The notes: generated from the sequence alone by a model not told the origin. A stretch of 7,405 bases of DNA from Methanobacteriota archaeon (GCA_023409695.1 JAEYQZ010000233.1:1-7405); one strand, 5' to 3'; shown: positions 1 to 7,316, numbered from the stretch's first letter. Numbers and translations: made by a program.

Positions 1-406
1 TCATTCAGGTCTCTCAATACCGAACATCAAAGAAAATAATCCTCATAAATTAGAAGAAGGAGATGTTCTAGCAATAGAACCATTTGCAACCGACGGTATT
101 GGAAAAGTTACAGATATAAACGAAGCATACATATTCAAATTCTTAAGAGACAGGCCCATGAGACTACTTCATGCAAGAAAAGCTTTAAAAATTATAAAAG
201 AAGAATATAAAAGTTTAAACTTTTCAGGTAGATGGCTTACAAGTCATTTCAGCGAGCATCATTTAAATGCAGCAATGAGAATGCTAGTTTCATCAAGAGC
301 AGTTTACCCATATCATGTACTTAGAGAAAAAAGCAATGCAGTCGTTGCACAATCAGAACACACTGTTATTGTAGAAAGCGATGGTTGCACTGTTATTACG
401 GAATAA
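1..406 (+). CDS. map: methionine aminopeptidase type 2, C-terminal part (5' end outside window)
   Basis: Removes the initiator methionine from new cytoplasmic proteins; a two-metal enzyme. The frame is open from base 2, so the in-frame ATG at 158 is internal and not the start. 134 residues are visible of a family that is usually about 300. The fragment opens with HSGLSIPNI, whose His matches the substrate-contacting His of archaeal MetAP2. It continues with AIEPFAT (metal-ligand Glu at fragment residue 26), the winged-helix-like insert typical of type 2 enzymes, and QSEHTVIV near the C-terminus (last metal-ligand Glu, residue 119). The other metal ligands lie upstream of the window. The stop TAA (404-406) lies inside the 3' end of the convergent gene. 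From memory, map also lies next to frhB in Methanothermobacter, which fits the context. Identification is firm. Confidence 0.95.
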   Translation, partial: HSGLSIPNIKENNPHKLEEGDVLAIEPFATDGIGKVTDINEAYIFKFLRDRPMRLLHARKALKIIKEEYKSLNFSGRWLTSHFSEHHLNAAMRMLVSSRAVYPYHVLREKSNAVVAQSEHTVIVESDGCTVITE

Positions 407-1211
407 TATCCCTATTTTTCAGCCTTCTTTCTATTCTTCTTCCACTAATCGATGCGTCTTCATCAGTTAAGTCACTGAAAGAGTTGAAATGATCAAGCAA
501 AGATATATCTAAAAAATCAAAGCTTTTAAGATTACCATAATCATCCAAATAGTCAAAAGGTACCGTATAAAGATAATAACTGTAATATTCACAGGTATTT
601 GGTTCAGGATTTATGTAAGACAGTATTCTATTGAATTTTTTAATATCTTCTATATCAACATCTGTTAAAAGTATATGGGATCCTAAAACAGATAGATAAG
701 CTTTTGCTTTACCTAAATCTTCTTTCATCCATTTTTTAAGATCTTCTGCCTCACCAAGTAGTTTATTAATTCTATACTTCACTTTAAGTCCATTATCAGT
801 CAGTGAATACATATTATAAGGAGCAAGAGACATTAACATCTTCTTTTGCATTTTAAAGTATCCTTTATTAATGAGAGGATCTCTTACATATCTATTTTTA
901 TATTCTATAGGCGAACCAATTTTTTTGTATAATTTATTTACAAATTCATCGAGCCTCAACTCATGATGCTCCAAAATCAGTTCTATTAATATCTCTTCAT
1001 GTGGTTTAAAAGACCACTGGCAGGATTCCCCTTCACTAATAATTATACTGCTATGTGAACCCTTCAAAAAGTTGAATTTCTCGCCTATATCCAATTTAAG
1101 GCTCTTTTTTAAGAGTAAATCCATTAATGTGAATTTTATCATTTTATCTCCGCTAGCTTTAGGAGATATAATAATCAGGGATTCAGCAGGAGTTAAATTT
1201 AAGGATTCCAT
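396..1211 (-). CDS. uncharacterised protein with winged-helix-like segments
   Basis: I do not recognise the family. The 271-residue product has no signal peptide or obvious membrane segment, so it is probably cytoplasmic. The N-terminal 40 residues (LTPAESLIIISP, then KFTLMDLLLKKSLKL) look like a helix-turn-helix module. Residues about 70-140 look like a second one, ending in a wing-like LINKGYF and YSLTDNG, a phrase common in archaeal winged-helix proteins. A charged helical stretch (about 141-170) follows, then an acidic, Tyr/Phe-rich C-terminal third. There are too few basic surface motifs visible to claim DNA binding. The ATG is preceded by GGAG at a spacing of 9. The TPR gene ends only 31 bp upstream, so the two are probably co-transcribed. 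The 3' end overlaps map by 11 bp on the opposite strand. The reading frame is certain, the function unknown. Confidence 0.75.
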   Translation of the reverse strand: MESLNLTPAESLIIISPKASGDKMIKFTLMDLLLKKSLKLDIGEKFNFLKGSHSSIIISEGESCQWSFKPHEEILIELILEHHELRLDEFVNKLYKKIGSPIEYKNRYVRDPLINKGYFKMQKKMLMSLAPYNMYSLTDNGLKVKYRINKLLGEAEDLKKWMKEDLGKAKAYLSVLGSHILLTDVDIEDIKKFNRILSYINPEPNTCEYYSYYLYTVPFDYLDDYGNLKSFDFLDISLLDHFNSFSDLTDEDASISGRRIERRLKNRDIIP

Positions 1212-1242
1212 TTATCAGAACTCCATTAAAACTAATATCATT

Positions 1243-1614
1243 TCATCGGATTGATTGTGTGGCGGCTGTTACTTTTTTACTACCGTCTTTATCCTGTAGT
1301 TCATCATATACGCCCTGTGCACTGTTCAGGTATTCCATTGCGCTGTTCATTTCCCCTTTTTCTTTGTATATTATACCCATATTATAAAGTGCATCCGCCA
1401 TTTCTTCCCTGTTATTTGTTTCAATGGTATATTCATAAGCCTTATCAAAATATATTAACGCTTTATCTAAATTACCACGGCGCATGTTTTTTATTCCATT
1501 TAACATAAGCTGAGATAATTCTTTTCGTTTTTCGGTTGTACGTAACCTGTAATACAAGATTAACATACCACCATAAGCAAGGCATATTGCCCCTAAAAGT
1601 GTAATTATGTCCAT
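1243..1614 (-). CDS. membrane-anchored TPR-repeat protein
   Basis: A 123-residue protein with one N-terminal membrane segment (about residues 3-24, IITLLGAICLAYGGMLILYY). A basic RLRTTEKRK follows it, so by the positive-inside rule the rest faces the cytoplasm. Two tetratricopeptide repeats follow (about 34-68 and 73-107), with the usual pattern of small residues and Tyr (GNLDKALIYFDKAYEY; ALYNMGIIYKEKGEMNSAMEYL). TPRs mediate protein-protein contacts; the partner is unknown. A GTG at 1623 would add three residues, but it lies within GTGATT, which looks like the ribosome binding site for the ATG at 1614, so I chose the ATG. The gene lies downstream of the frh terminator with a TATA-like sequence of its own, and probably forms a two-gene transcript with the uncharacterised gene after it. 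A role near the hydrogenase is only a guess from position. Confidence 0.82.
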   Translation of the reverse strand: MDIITLLGAICLAYGGMLILYYRLRTTEKRKELSQLMLNGIKNMRRGNLDKALIYFDKAYEYTIETNNREEMADALYNMGIIYKEKGEMNSAMEYLNSAQGVYDELQDKDGSKKVTAATQSIR

Positions 1615-1643
1615 TTTAATCACATAATGATAGTTATAATCGT

Positions 1644-1660
1644 TGAAATATAATTTAAAT
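1644..1660 (-). promoter_or_regulatory. possible promoter (TATA-like) of the TPR gene
   Basis: Read on the minus strand, the stretch holds ATTTAAATTATAT, an archaeal TATA-like box. Its centre is about 40 bases upstream of the ATG at 1614. Transcription starting about 25 bases downstream would give a very short leader that still includes the GTGATT ribosome binding site. The region is AT-rich throughout, so the call is weak. Confidence 0.35.
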
Positions 1661-1668
1661 GAGAATTT

Positions 1669-1703
1669 AAAAAAATAAAAAGTTAGTAGGAACTAGTTCC
1701 TAC
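1669..1703 (-). terminator. hairpin plus T-runs terminating the frh operon
   Basis: The perfect 18-bp palindrome GTAGGAACTAGTTCCTAC (1686-1703) starts 10 bases after the frhB stop. On the minus strand it is followed by TAAC, then T5, A and a T8 run. A GC-containing hairpin followed by U-runs is the classical intrinsic terminator shape, and U-runs alone terminate archaeal RNA polymerase. It sits between the operon and the TPR gene. As a perfect palindrome it could instead be a protein-binding site. Confidence 0.72.
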
Positions 1704-1713
1704 ATTTTCAAAC

Positions 1714-2598
1714 TTAGAAGTTTGCAAGTGGGTCTTCTTTTTCGCTGCTTGCTTTGTATGGGACAGGTAATCCCATTGCGATCCTTTCATCAATTGTTTT
1801 TTGATTCTTGGTTTTTTTGTCTGTAGCAAGCTTTTCTAAGAGACCGAGACCTGGTTTTACATCAGCCATAGGTTTAGTTTCGATTAAACCTGCATCAACA
1901 GCAAGTTTAAATACACTTTCACCAGCGTCAGTACGTGTAAGTACTGTTGACCAACCGTCTGGAGAACCTACTGAACCTGTTGAAAGGTCAGCTAATTCTG
2001 CAACGTAGTCAAGACAAACTTTACATCCGCTCTGTTCGTATCCGTGTGTTTCTTTGAGTGGAATGCTTAGTTCTTCATCTGCTGTGTATATCCAAAATTT
2101 ACCTTTACCTATGTCCATTTTTTCGACCAGTTCTGGGCTAACTCCCATTTTCTCTGAGATGAATGTCTGGAGAGATGCAAATGGGAAGTTTTCCATACAG
2201 TATATACCTAAAAGTAATGCAATTTTGTCTGCGACAAATCTTACACCAAATGGATATGACTGCATTTTCCTTATACCCATAGTCTGACATGGGATTGCAA
2301 CAGTACCGACTTTTTCAAGACCGTATTGTCTTACAGCTTTTTTAAGCATCCAGACGTTTGGAGAGAATGTGTATTTGGTACCTGCTGCTGCTAATAATTC
2401 ATCAGATGTTAATGCAACTTGTGGTTCTGGTTTCCACATATCTTTTCCAGGCCCTGCGACAACTGCACCATCTATAATTTTCTCATCAAGAGCAAAAGAT
2501 AAAAGAGCTGATACAATTCCTCCATCCTGTGCAATTTTCTGGATTTGTTTGTCAGTTGATCTTGCAGAGAGTGCTTCTTTATATGTTCCTAATACCAT
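1714..2598 (-). CDS. frhB: coenzyme F420-reducing hydrogenase, beta subunit
   Basis: FrhB is the iron-sulfur flavoprotein of the cytoplasmic FrhABG complex. It takes electrons from FrhG through a [4Fe-4S] cluster to FAD and reduces F420 to F420H2 for methanogenesis. The 294 residues belong to the FrhB/FdhB family: the N-terminal GGIVSALLSFAL segment, then AIPCQTMGIRK, LLGIYCMENFPF and SGCKVCLDYVAELADLSTGSVG. There are exactly four cysteines (104, 134, 192, 195), matching the four ligands of a single [4Fe-4S] cluster. The ATG is preceded by AGGAGG at good spacing. The frhG stop TAG lies just before that site and shares its G, leaving an 11-bp gap. It is the last gene of the operon, followed by a terminator-like palindrome. 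Identification is firm. Confidence 0.97.
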   Translation of the reverse strand: MVLGTYKEALSARSTDKQIQKIAQDGGIVSALLSFALDEKIIDGAVVAGPGKDMWKPEPQVALTSDELLAAAGTKYTFSPNVWMLKKAVRQYGLEKVGTVAIPCQTMGIRKMQSYPFGVRFVADKIALLLGIYCMENFPFASLQTFISEKMGVSPELVEKMDIGKGKFWIYTADEELSIPLKETHGYEQSGCKVCLDYVAELADLSTGSVGSPDGWSTVLTRTDAGESVFKLAVDAGLIETKPMADVKPGLGLLEKLATDKKTKNQKTIDERIAMGLPVPYKASSEKEDPLANF

Positions 2599-2609
2599 TT
2601 TTTAGCCTC

Positions 2610-3428
2610 CTATAATCCAGTATCCTTTTTAATTCTTTCCATTGGCCACCAGCTTCTTGGGCACTGGATGTAACAGACACCACACTTGACACATCTGTCA
2701 CTGTTAACTTCTGGTCTTCCGTTAGTCATACCTATTGCACGTGTTGGGCATGACATTGCACATGTACCACATGCAATACATAATGCCTGATTTACCACTT
2801 TAAGTTGTAAATCGCATCCACATGCTTCAGTGTAGCCAACAAGATCCATCATTGGTTGTAAGTAATCCATATCACCGTTAATTACAGCAACAACTGTTTT
2901 AGCGATGATTTCTGGTGATGGTGGACATCCTGGGATTGCTAAATCAACTTTTACAACATCTGCTATTGGCACGAATGATTCGTGAGCTGGTTGTGCTTGC
3001 TGTCCACCTCTTGAATATCTGGTGAAACAACCTGTTGCAGCACATGAACCGAATGCTACTACTAATCCTGCTTTTTCACGAACTTCTTTTAATTCGTGTA
3101 AGCTGTGTTCATCTTGAAGACATACTGATCCTTCTACTAAGGCTATGTCCATTTCTGGTACGTCCCATCGGTCTACCAGTGTTTGTCCGTATACTATATC
3201 TACCATTTCAGTAAGTAACGGCGCTAAAATGTCGTAGTTTTCACTCAACGACATAACATCTCCGGTACATCCACTCAAGTGAATGTATCCAATCCTTGGT
3301 TTAGGTTTCTCTTCAGCCACTTTTTCAACCTCCTCTTCTGAAGCTACTTTTTTTTCTTCCGTTGGCGCTTTTTCTTCGTCCTTTGGCTTAGCTTCCATTC
3401 CTAAAAATCTCTTAATCCGGGCTAACAT
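2610..3428 (-). CDS. frhG: coenzyme F420-reducing hydrogenase, gamma (small) subunit
   Basis: This is the electron-transfer small subunit of the F420-reducing [NiFe]-hydrogenase, linking the Ni-Fe site in FrhA to the flavin in FrhB. Residues about 46-190 form the hydrogenase small-subunit fold, with SGCTGD (Cys54, Asp57), GSCAATGC (Cys129) and PGCPPSPE (Cys168) providing the proximal cluster. Asp57 stands where other hydrogenases have a second Cys, a known trait of FrhG. Residues 217-227 and 246-256 hold two CxxCxxCxxxC motifs for two more [4Fe-4S] clusters. Residues about 13-44 are a Lys/Glu-rich linker of low complexity before the fold begins. The ATG lies 3 bases after the frhD stop, with AGGGG inside the end of frhD as ribosome binding site. 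Identification is firm. Confidence 0.97.
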   Translation of the reverse strand: MLARIKRFLGMEAKPKDEEKAPTEEKKVASEEEVEKVAEEKPKPRIGYIHLSGCTGDVMSLSENYDILAPLLTEMVDIVYGQTLVDRWDVPEMDIALVEGSVCLQDEHSLHELKEVREKAGLVVAFGSCAATGCFTRYSRGGQQAQPAHESFVPIADVVKVDLAIPGCPPSPEIIAKTVVAVINGDMDYLQPMMDLVGYTEACGCDLQLKVVNQALCIACGTCAMSCPTRAIGMTNGRPEVNSDRCVKCGVCYIQCPRSWWPMERIKKDTGL

Positions 3429-3431
3429 ATG

Positions 3432-3902
3432 CTAAACCCCTATTTCTTTCAAAATGATTTCCACGGCCTTGGGAATAGCTTCATCCACACTTTTAGTTAA
3501 GCCCATTATAACATCTGGAGCAGAGATAGACTCTGGCTGGCATCCAATTACAAAAACTTCGCATTTCTTACTCAACTCATGTAAAGGCTCTTCCACCGAC
3601 CATGAATGGGCATCGTCGTATCGTCCTCTTGGAAGCTCTGTTACCTCAAATCTCCGCACTGTTCCTGGTTCGGCTCTAGATTCTACTACATCAACTACTA
3701 TAAGTTTCTTCCACGATTCATGTGGAAGAGAAAATATAAAGTGTGGTGCACTAGTACCTGCATCTACTAACATTGTGTTCTCTGGAAGCTCGTGATCCTT
3801 AAAATATTCTTGTAAGGCCTCTATTACTGCCGGTCCAAATCCGTCATCTTGAAAAAGGACATTTCCACAGCCAACAACTAAAATCTCCGCATCGTATGGC
3901 AT
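3432..3902 (-). CDS. frhD: FrhA C-terminal processing endopeptidase (hydrogenase maturation protease)
   Basis: A nickel-sensing protease of the HybD/HycI family that removes the C-terminal tail of FrhA once the Ni-Fe centre is in place. It is not part of the finished enzyme. The 156 residues carry the family signature VVGCGNVLFQDDGFGP (acidic nickel ligand, probably Asp20), LVDAGT (Asp47) and a His in DDAHSWSVEEPLHEL, most likely His99, as third ligand; the residue matches are by eye against HybD. It sits between the large and small subunit genes, 10 bp after frhA and 3 bp before frhG, the classical frhADGB order. AAGGGA precedes the ATG at a spacing of 6. Its substrate, the FrhA tail after DPCLSCATH, is encoded just upstream. 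Confidence 0.95.
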   Translation of the reverse strand: MPYDAEILVVGCGNVLFQDDGFGPAVIEALQEYFKDHELPENTMLVDAGTSAPHFIFSLPHESWKKLIVVDVVESRAEPGTVRRFEVTELPRGRYDDAHSWSVEEPLHELSKKCEVFVIGCQPESISAPDVIMGLTKSVDEAIPKAVEIILKEIGV

Positions 3903-3912
3903 TTTTATTCCC

Positions 3913-5136
<1,224 letters not shown>

Positions 5137-5140
5137 ATGT

Positions 5141-5150
5141 ATCACCTCTT
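5141..5150 (-). promoter_or_regulatory. ribosome binding site of frhA
   Basis: AAGAGGTGAT on the minus strand matches the 3' end of archaeal 16S rRNA and lies 4 bases before the TTG. The gene at 5474 has the same GAGGTGA about 4 bases before its ATG, which supports the TTG as start and excludes the GTG inside this site. Confidence 0.8.
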
Positions 5151-5198
5151 GTTTTTAAAATATACGAATATCACTATTTCAATTTATTATCTATAATA

Positions 5199-5353
5199 AT
5201 AAGCTTTTCTTTGAAAAAAAAAATGAAAAATATATATAACATAAAAGACTAATTAACAATCTCCGATTAATAAGCTTAACATTGTAAAAATATAAAAACA
5301 ACGAAAACATCTTTAATTTTTTAAAAACACTTCATTAACGCACTTATAAGCTT
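5199..5353. repeat. three spaced ATAAGCTT boxes upstream of frhA
   Basis: ATAAGCTT occurs at 5199-5206, 5270-5277 and 5346-5353, spaced 71 and 76 bases apart, 147 in total (about 14 helical turns). The outer two continue as TTTTCT or TTTTTTCT. In sequence this AT-rich, one AAGCTT per several kilobases would be expected, so three in 155 bases is unlikely by chance. They may be regulator-binding sites; no factor is known to me. Confidence 0.4.
5231..5238 (-). promoter_or_regulatory. probable TATA box of the frh operon
   Basis: TATATATA is the clearest TATA-like box upstream of frhA. A start about 25 bases downstream (near 5210) would give a leader of about 70 bases running through a T-run and one ATAAGCTT box. 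A closer TATATTTT near 5157-5164 is too near the ribosome binding site to serve. The transcription start has not been seen directly. Confidence 0.45.
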
Positions 5354-5391
5354 TTTTCTATCTATAATCGGGAACACTAAAACTATAATAA

Positions 5392-5408
5392 GTCAAAGAT
5401 TTATATTA
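5392..5408 (+). promoter_or_regulatory. probable promoter of the PepSY-like/PAC2 gene pair
   Basis: TTTATATTA (5400-5408) is a good archaeal TATA box, preceded by GTCAAAGA, whose purine-rich part fits a BRE. Transcription would start near 5430, giving a leader of about 40 bases before the ATG at 5474, which has GAGGTGA (5463-5469) in front of it. Confidence 0.5.
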
Positions 5409-5473
5409 GTAAACATTATTTAAGTAATAACTCCAATTTAGAGATCAGTGCAATTCTATGAAGAGGTGAACTA

Positions 5474-5920
5474 ATGGTTAACACAAAGATTCTATTATCC
5501 GTTGTCATTGTATTACTTATAGGTGTCGCAGCGGCTACTTATCAGGTTACTACAACTACTACAGGCTTATGGCAGCCTACTACTTCACAGGACAACCAGC
5601 AATCTTCAGATCAGGGCACAACTACCCCGTCTGATGGAAGTCAAACTCAAACCCAGAGTGGTACAACTTCTACAGGAACCCAAACTTCAAGTTCAAATGG
5701 AGGTAGTATTGTGAAAATATCAGCAAGCGAAGCTAAATCAATTGTTCAAAATAATTATATAGAACAGGATGGAGCAACAGCAGGTACTCCTAAACTTACA
5801 ACAATGAACGGTGAAAAAGTCTACATTGTTCCAGTCATATACAACGGTAAACAAGCCGGAGAAATCTGGATAAACGCTAAAACAGGTAAAAACGTTGGAG
5901 GTGCAGGAGGTGCACCGTAG
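5474..5920 (+). CDS. secreted or membrane-anchored protein with PepSY-like domain
   Basis: 148 residues in three parts. Residues 1-22 are a signal peptide or signal anchor (KILLSVVIVLLIGVAAAT), with no lipobox Cys. Residues about 26-78 are a Thr/Ser/Gln/Gly-rich linker, typical of the surface-exposed stalk of archaeal cell-wall proteins and possibly glycosylated. Residues 79-142 resemble one PepSY domain: ISASEAKSIVQNNY helix, then strands KVYIVPVIYNGKQAGEIWINAKTGKNV. PepSY domains are thought to bind or inhibit peptidases; the role here is unknown. The Gly-Gly-Ala-Gly-Gly-Ala-Pro end is encoded by a tandem GGAGGTGCA repeat that doubles as ribosome binding site for the next gene. It is divergent from frhA. 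The start is well supported by GAGGTGA; the domain call is from pattern only. Confidence 0.85.
   Translation: MVNTKILLSVVIVLLIGVAAATYQVTTTTTGLWQPTTSQDNQQSSDQGTTTPSDGSQTQTQSGTTSTGTQTSSSNGGSIVKISASEAKSIVQNNYIEQDGATAGTPKLTTMNGEKVYIVPVIYNGKQAGEIWINAKTGKNVGGAGGAP
5906..5912 (+). promoter_or_regulatory. ribosome binding site of the PAC2 gene inside the upstream coding region
   Basis: GGAGGTG lies 8 bases before the ATG at 5921. A second copy stands 9 bases upstream (5897-5903). Both sit within glycine and alanine codons of the preceding gene, whose stop TAG directly abuts this ATG. This selects 5921 over the in-frame ATG at 5930 and implies translational coupling. Confidence 0.75.
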
Positions 5921-6646
5921 ATGGTTGATATGGTTGAGACTGAATATGAATGTTGTAAAATAATTTCTAAAAATGTTGAAGATGCAATAGTCTTAGAAGG
6001 ATCACCTGAATTAGGCCTTATAGGAAATATATTAGGATGGCTTTTAGTTGAAGAGCTTAAAATGGAGGAAATAGGATATATTGACTCCAAATATTTCCCT
6101 CCTCTTGCAGTACTGTATAAAGGTAAAGCAATCCATCCATTTAGAATATACGCTACAGAAGGAATTGTTTTATTCCTTTCAGATTTCATCATCCCTCAAA
6201 ATGTCGCTTTCGACATGACAAACGGCATAGTCGACTGGATGGAACGAAATAACAGTAAGGAAATAATTACATTTAACAGCATAGTTGTAAGGGAAAAAAG
6301 CCAAGGAGCTGCAGGTGCTGCAAACTCAGATGAAGCTCTGGAACGTCTTGGAAAATTAGACCTGCCTATTTTACCATTCGGAAATATAAGCGGGCTGTCA
6401 GGTACTTTACTTACAAGAAGCATGATGAAAGGCATACCAGGATCCTGTCTATTTGCAGAAATAACAAGTCCATATCCAGACCCAAGGGCTGCTGCTGATG
6501 TCACAAACATTTTAAACAAAATGTTAGGCACAAACATCAATGCAGAGCCTCTTATAAAAGAAGCGGAAGAAATAGAAAGTAGACTCAAAGAATTAGCTCA
6601 AACAGTACAGGGACAAGGTGAAACAGAATCACCAGCCTACATGTAA
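5921..6646 (+). CDS. PAC2-family proteasome assembly chaperone, PbaA-like
   Basis: A 241-residue cytoplasmic protein of the PAC2 (former DUF75) family, related to eukaryotic Pba1-Pba2, which bind immature 20S proteasomes and help their assembly. Visible family features are EGSPELGLIGNILGWLL (about residues 26-42), a central alternating hydrophobic core, FGNISGLSGTLL (153-164) and PYPDPRAAADV (184-194). A short charged helix (about 210-228) may form a coiled coil. The protein ends in Ala-Tyr-Met, which fits the hydrophobic-Tyr-X (HbYX) motif used by proteasome activators and by archaeal PbaA to dock into the alpha ring. This favours a PbaA-like role over a general PAC2 protein. It starts immediately after the PepSY-like stop codon and is probably translationally coupled to it; a functional link between the two is not obvious. 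Confidence 0.88.
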   Translation: MVDMVETEYECCKIISKNVEDAIVLEGSPELGLIGNILGWLLVEELKMEEIGYIDSKYFPPLAVLYKGKAIHPFRIYATEGIVLFLSDFIIPQNVAFDMTNGIVDWMERNNSKEIITFNSIVVREKSQGAAGAANSDEALERLGKLDLPILPFGNISGLSGTLLTRSMMKGIPGSCLFAEITSPYPDPRAAADVTNILNKMLGTNINAEPLIKEAEEIESRLKELAQTVQGQGETESPAYM

Positions 6647-6697
6647 ATTATGTATAACCGAGCTGAACTGAAGTTGCGTGTAATTATTATAAAAATA

Positions 6698-6709
6698 GTT
6701 ACATGTAAC
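6698..6709. repeat. 12-bp perfect palindrome upstream of tRNA-Arg(TCT)
   Basis: GTTACATGTAAC is fully self-complementary and lies 7 bases before the TATA-like box of the tRNA gene. Its inner TACATGTAA also occurs at the end of the PAC2 gene. It could be an operator; no T-run follows on the plus strand that would make it a classical terminator. Confidence 0.5.
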
Positions 6710-6716
6710 AGTTTAT

Positions 6717-6724
6717 TTTATATA
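6717..6724 (+). promoter_or_regulatory. probable TATA box of tRNA-Arg(TCT)
   Basis: TTTATATA centred about 50 bases before the tRNA. A start about 25 bases downstream would leave a leader of about 25 bases, to be removed by RNase P. The 124 bases between the PAC2 gene and the tRNA hold nothing else except the palindrome just upstream. Confidence 0.5.
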
Positions 6725-6764
6725 CCAGAACCTACAATCTAGTAATTACCAACTTTGAACAGTA

Positions 6765-6870
<106 letters not shown>

Positions 6871-6879
6871 AACAAAAAA

Positions 6880-6911
6880 TCCTCACGAAAAACTGTGTTT
6901 TTCGCTCCGGA
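6880..6911. repeat. element B, copy 1: hairpin with TCCTC / CGGA flanks
   Basis: Arm CGAAAAAC (6886-6893), loop TGT, arm GTTTTTCG (6897-6904): a perfect 8-bp stem. It is bracketed by TCCTCA and CTCCGGA, whose outer TCC and GGA can also pair. Copy 2 at 7200 keeps the brackets but has a different stem sequence. Confidence 0.7.
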
Positions 6912-6986
6912 AAACTAAAATCATATTAAATTCAATTTTAAATACATTCTAAGCGTTAACAAATCCTTTTTATTAAATTCTAATAA

Positions 6987-7037
6987 GATTTCAAAACCAA
7001 TAGAAATCACCTCGCTAACGCTCGGAAGATTGAAATC
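6987..7037. repeat. element C, copy 1: CCTCGCT...CGCTCGGA core inside an inverted repeat
   Basis: GATTTCAA (6987-6994) and TTGAAATC (7030-7037) form an 8-bp outer stem around the core CCTCGCTAACGCTCGGA (7010-7026). Copy 2 lies at 7317. The core resembles the brackets of element B without its inner hairpin. Confidence 0.65.
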
Positions 7038-7050
7038 CAAAAATAAAAAC

Positions 7051-7057
7051 TTATAAA
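7051..7057 (+). promoter_or_regulatory. probable TATA box of tRNA-Arg(CCT)
   Basis: TTATAAA lies 33 bases before the tRNA, placing the transcription start about 10 bases upstream of the mature 5' end. The purine run before it (AAATAAAAAC) is compatible with a BRE. Confidence 0.55.
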
Positions 7058-7089
7058 GCATACCATACAAACTAATTCTGAATACACGT

Positions 7090-7190
<101 letters not shown>

Positions 7191-7199
7191 ATTCAAAAG

Positions 7200-7230
7200 T
7201 CCTCGCTCAAAACAAGTTTTGAGCTGCGGA
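7200..7230. repeat. element B, copy 2: hairpin with TCCTC / GCGGA flanks
   Basis: Arm GCTCAAAAC (7205-7213), spacer AA, arm GTTTTGAGC (7216-7224): a perfect 9-bp inverted repeat between TCCTC and TGCGGA. The stem sequence is unlike copy 1, yet pairing and brackets are kept. Confidence 0.7.
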
Positions 7231-7247
7231 GATCAAAAATCAAAACA

Positions 7248-7310
7248 AATTCAATTTTAATTCTTATTTAAATTCCAATAAATTCTATTTTAAATTCTTT
7301 AATTTAATTC
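7248..7310. repeat. phased AATTC repeats in the flank of unit 2
   Basis: AATTC starts at 7248, 7259, 7271, 7281, 7293 and 7306, at steps of 10 to 13 bases, about one helical turn. Such phasing of AT tracts can bend DNA. Unit 1 has only two AATTC in the equivalent stretch. This could be chance in sequence this AT-rich. Confidence 0.4.
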
Positions 7311-7316
7311 TTTTAA

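Larger units (their letters stand above)
5146..5473. other. divergent intergenic region between frhA and the PepSY-like gene
   Basis: These 328 bases, very AT-rich, carry no coding frame that I can support. They hold a promoter for each direction, a ten-base A-run (5214-5223), and three ATAAGCTT boxes (listed separately). Expression of the hydrogenase and of the plus-strand gene pair must be controlled from here. Confidence 0.8.

Noticed and set aside
158..160. ATG at 158 as start of a small independent gene
   Set aside because: The frame is open upstream to base 2 and encodes conserved MetAP2 motifs there, so this Met is internal.
1072..1508. Two plus-strand open frames opposite the uncharacterised and TPR genes
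   Set aside because: Their residue composition is unlike a real protein, and they overlap genes with good TPR or domain structure and ribosome binding sites.
3454..3795. Plus-strand open frame opposite frhD, and similar ones opposite frhA, frhG and frhB
   Set aside because: They lie entirely antisense to firmly identified genes, have no ribosome binding sites, and show no recognisable domains.
5152..5164. TATATTTT just upstream of frhA as its TATA box
   Set aside because: A start 25 bases downstream would remove the ribosome binding site or fall at the start codon.
5821..6588. Two minus-strand open frames opposite the PepSY-like and PAC2 genes
   Set aside because: They are shadows of well-supported genes on the plus strand, and neither has a plausible start region.
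7010..7026. Strong internal hairpin within the element C core
   Set aside because: CCTCGC and GCTCGG pair only at their ends with a 2x2 mismatch; only the outer inverted repeat is convincing.
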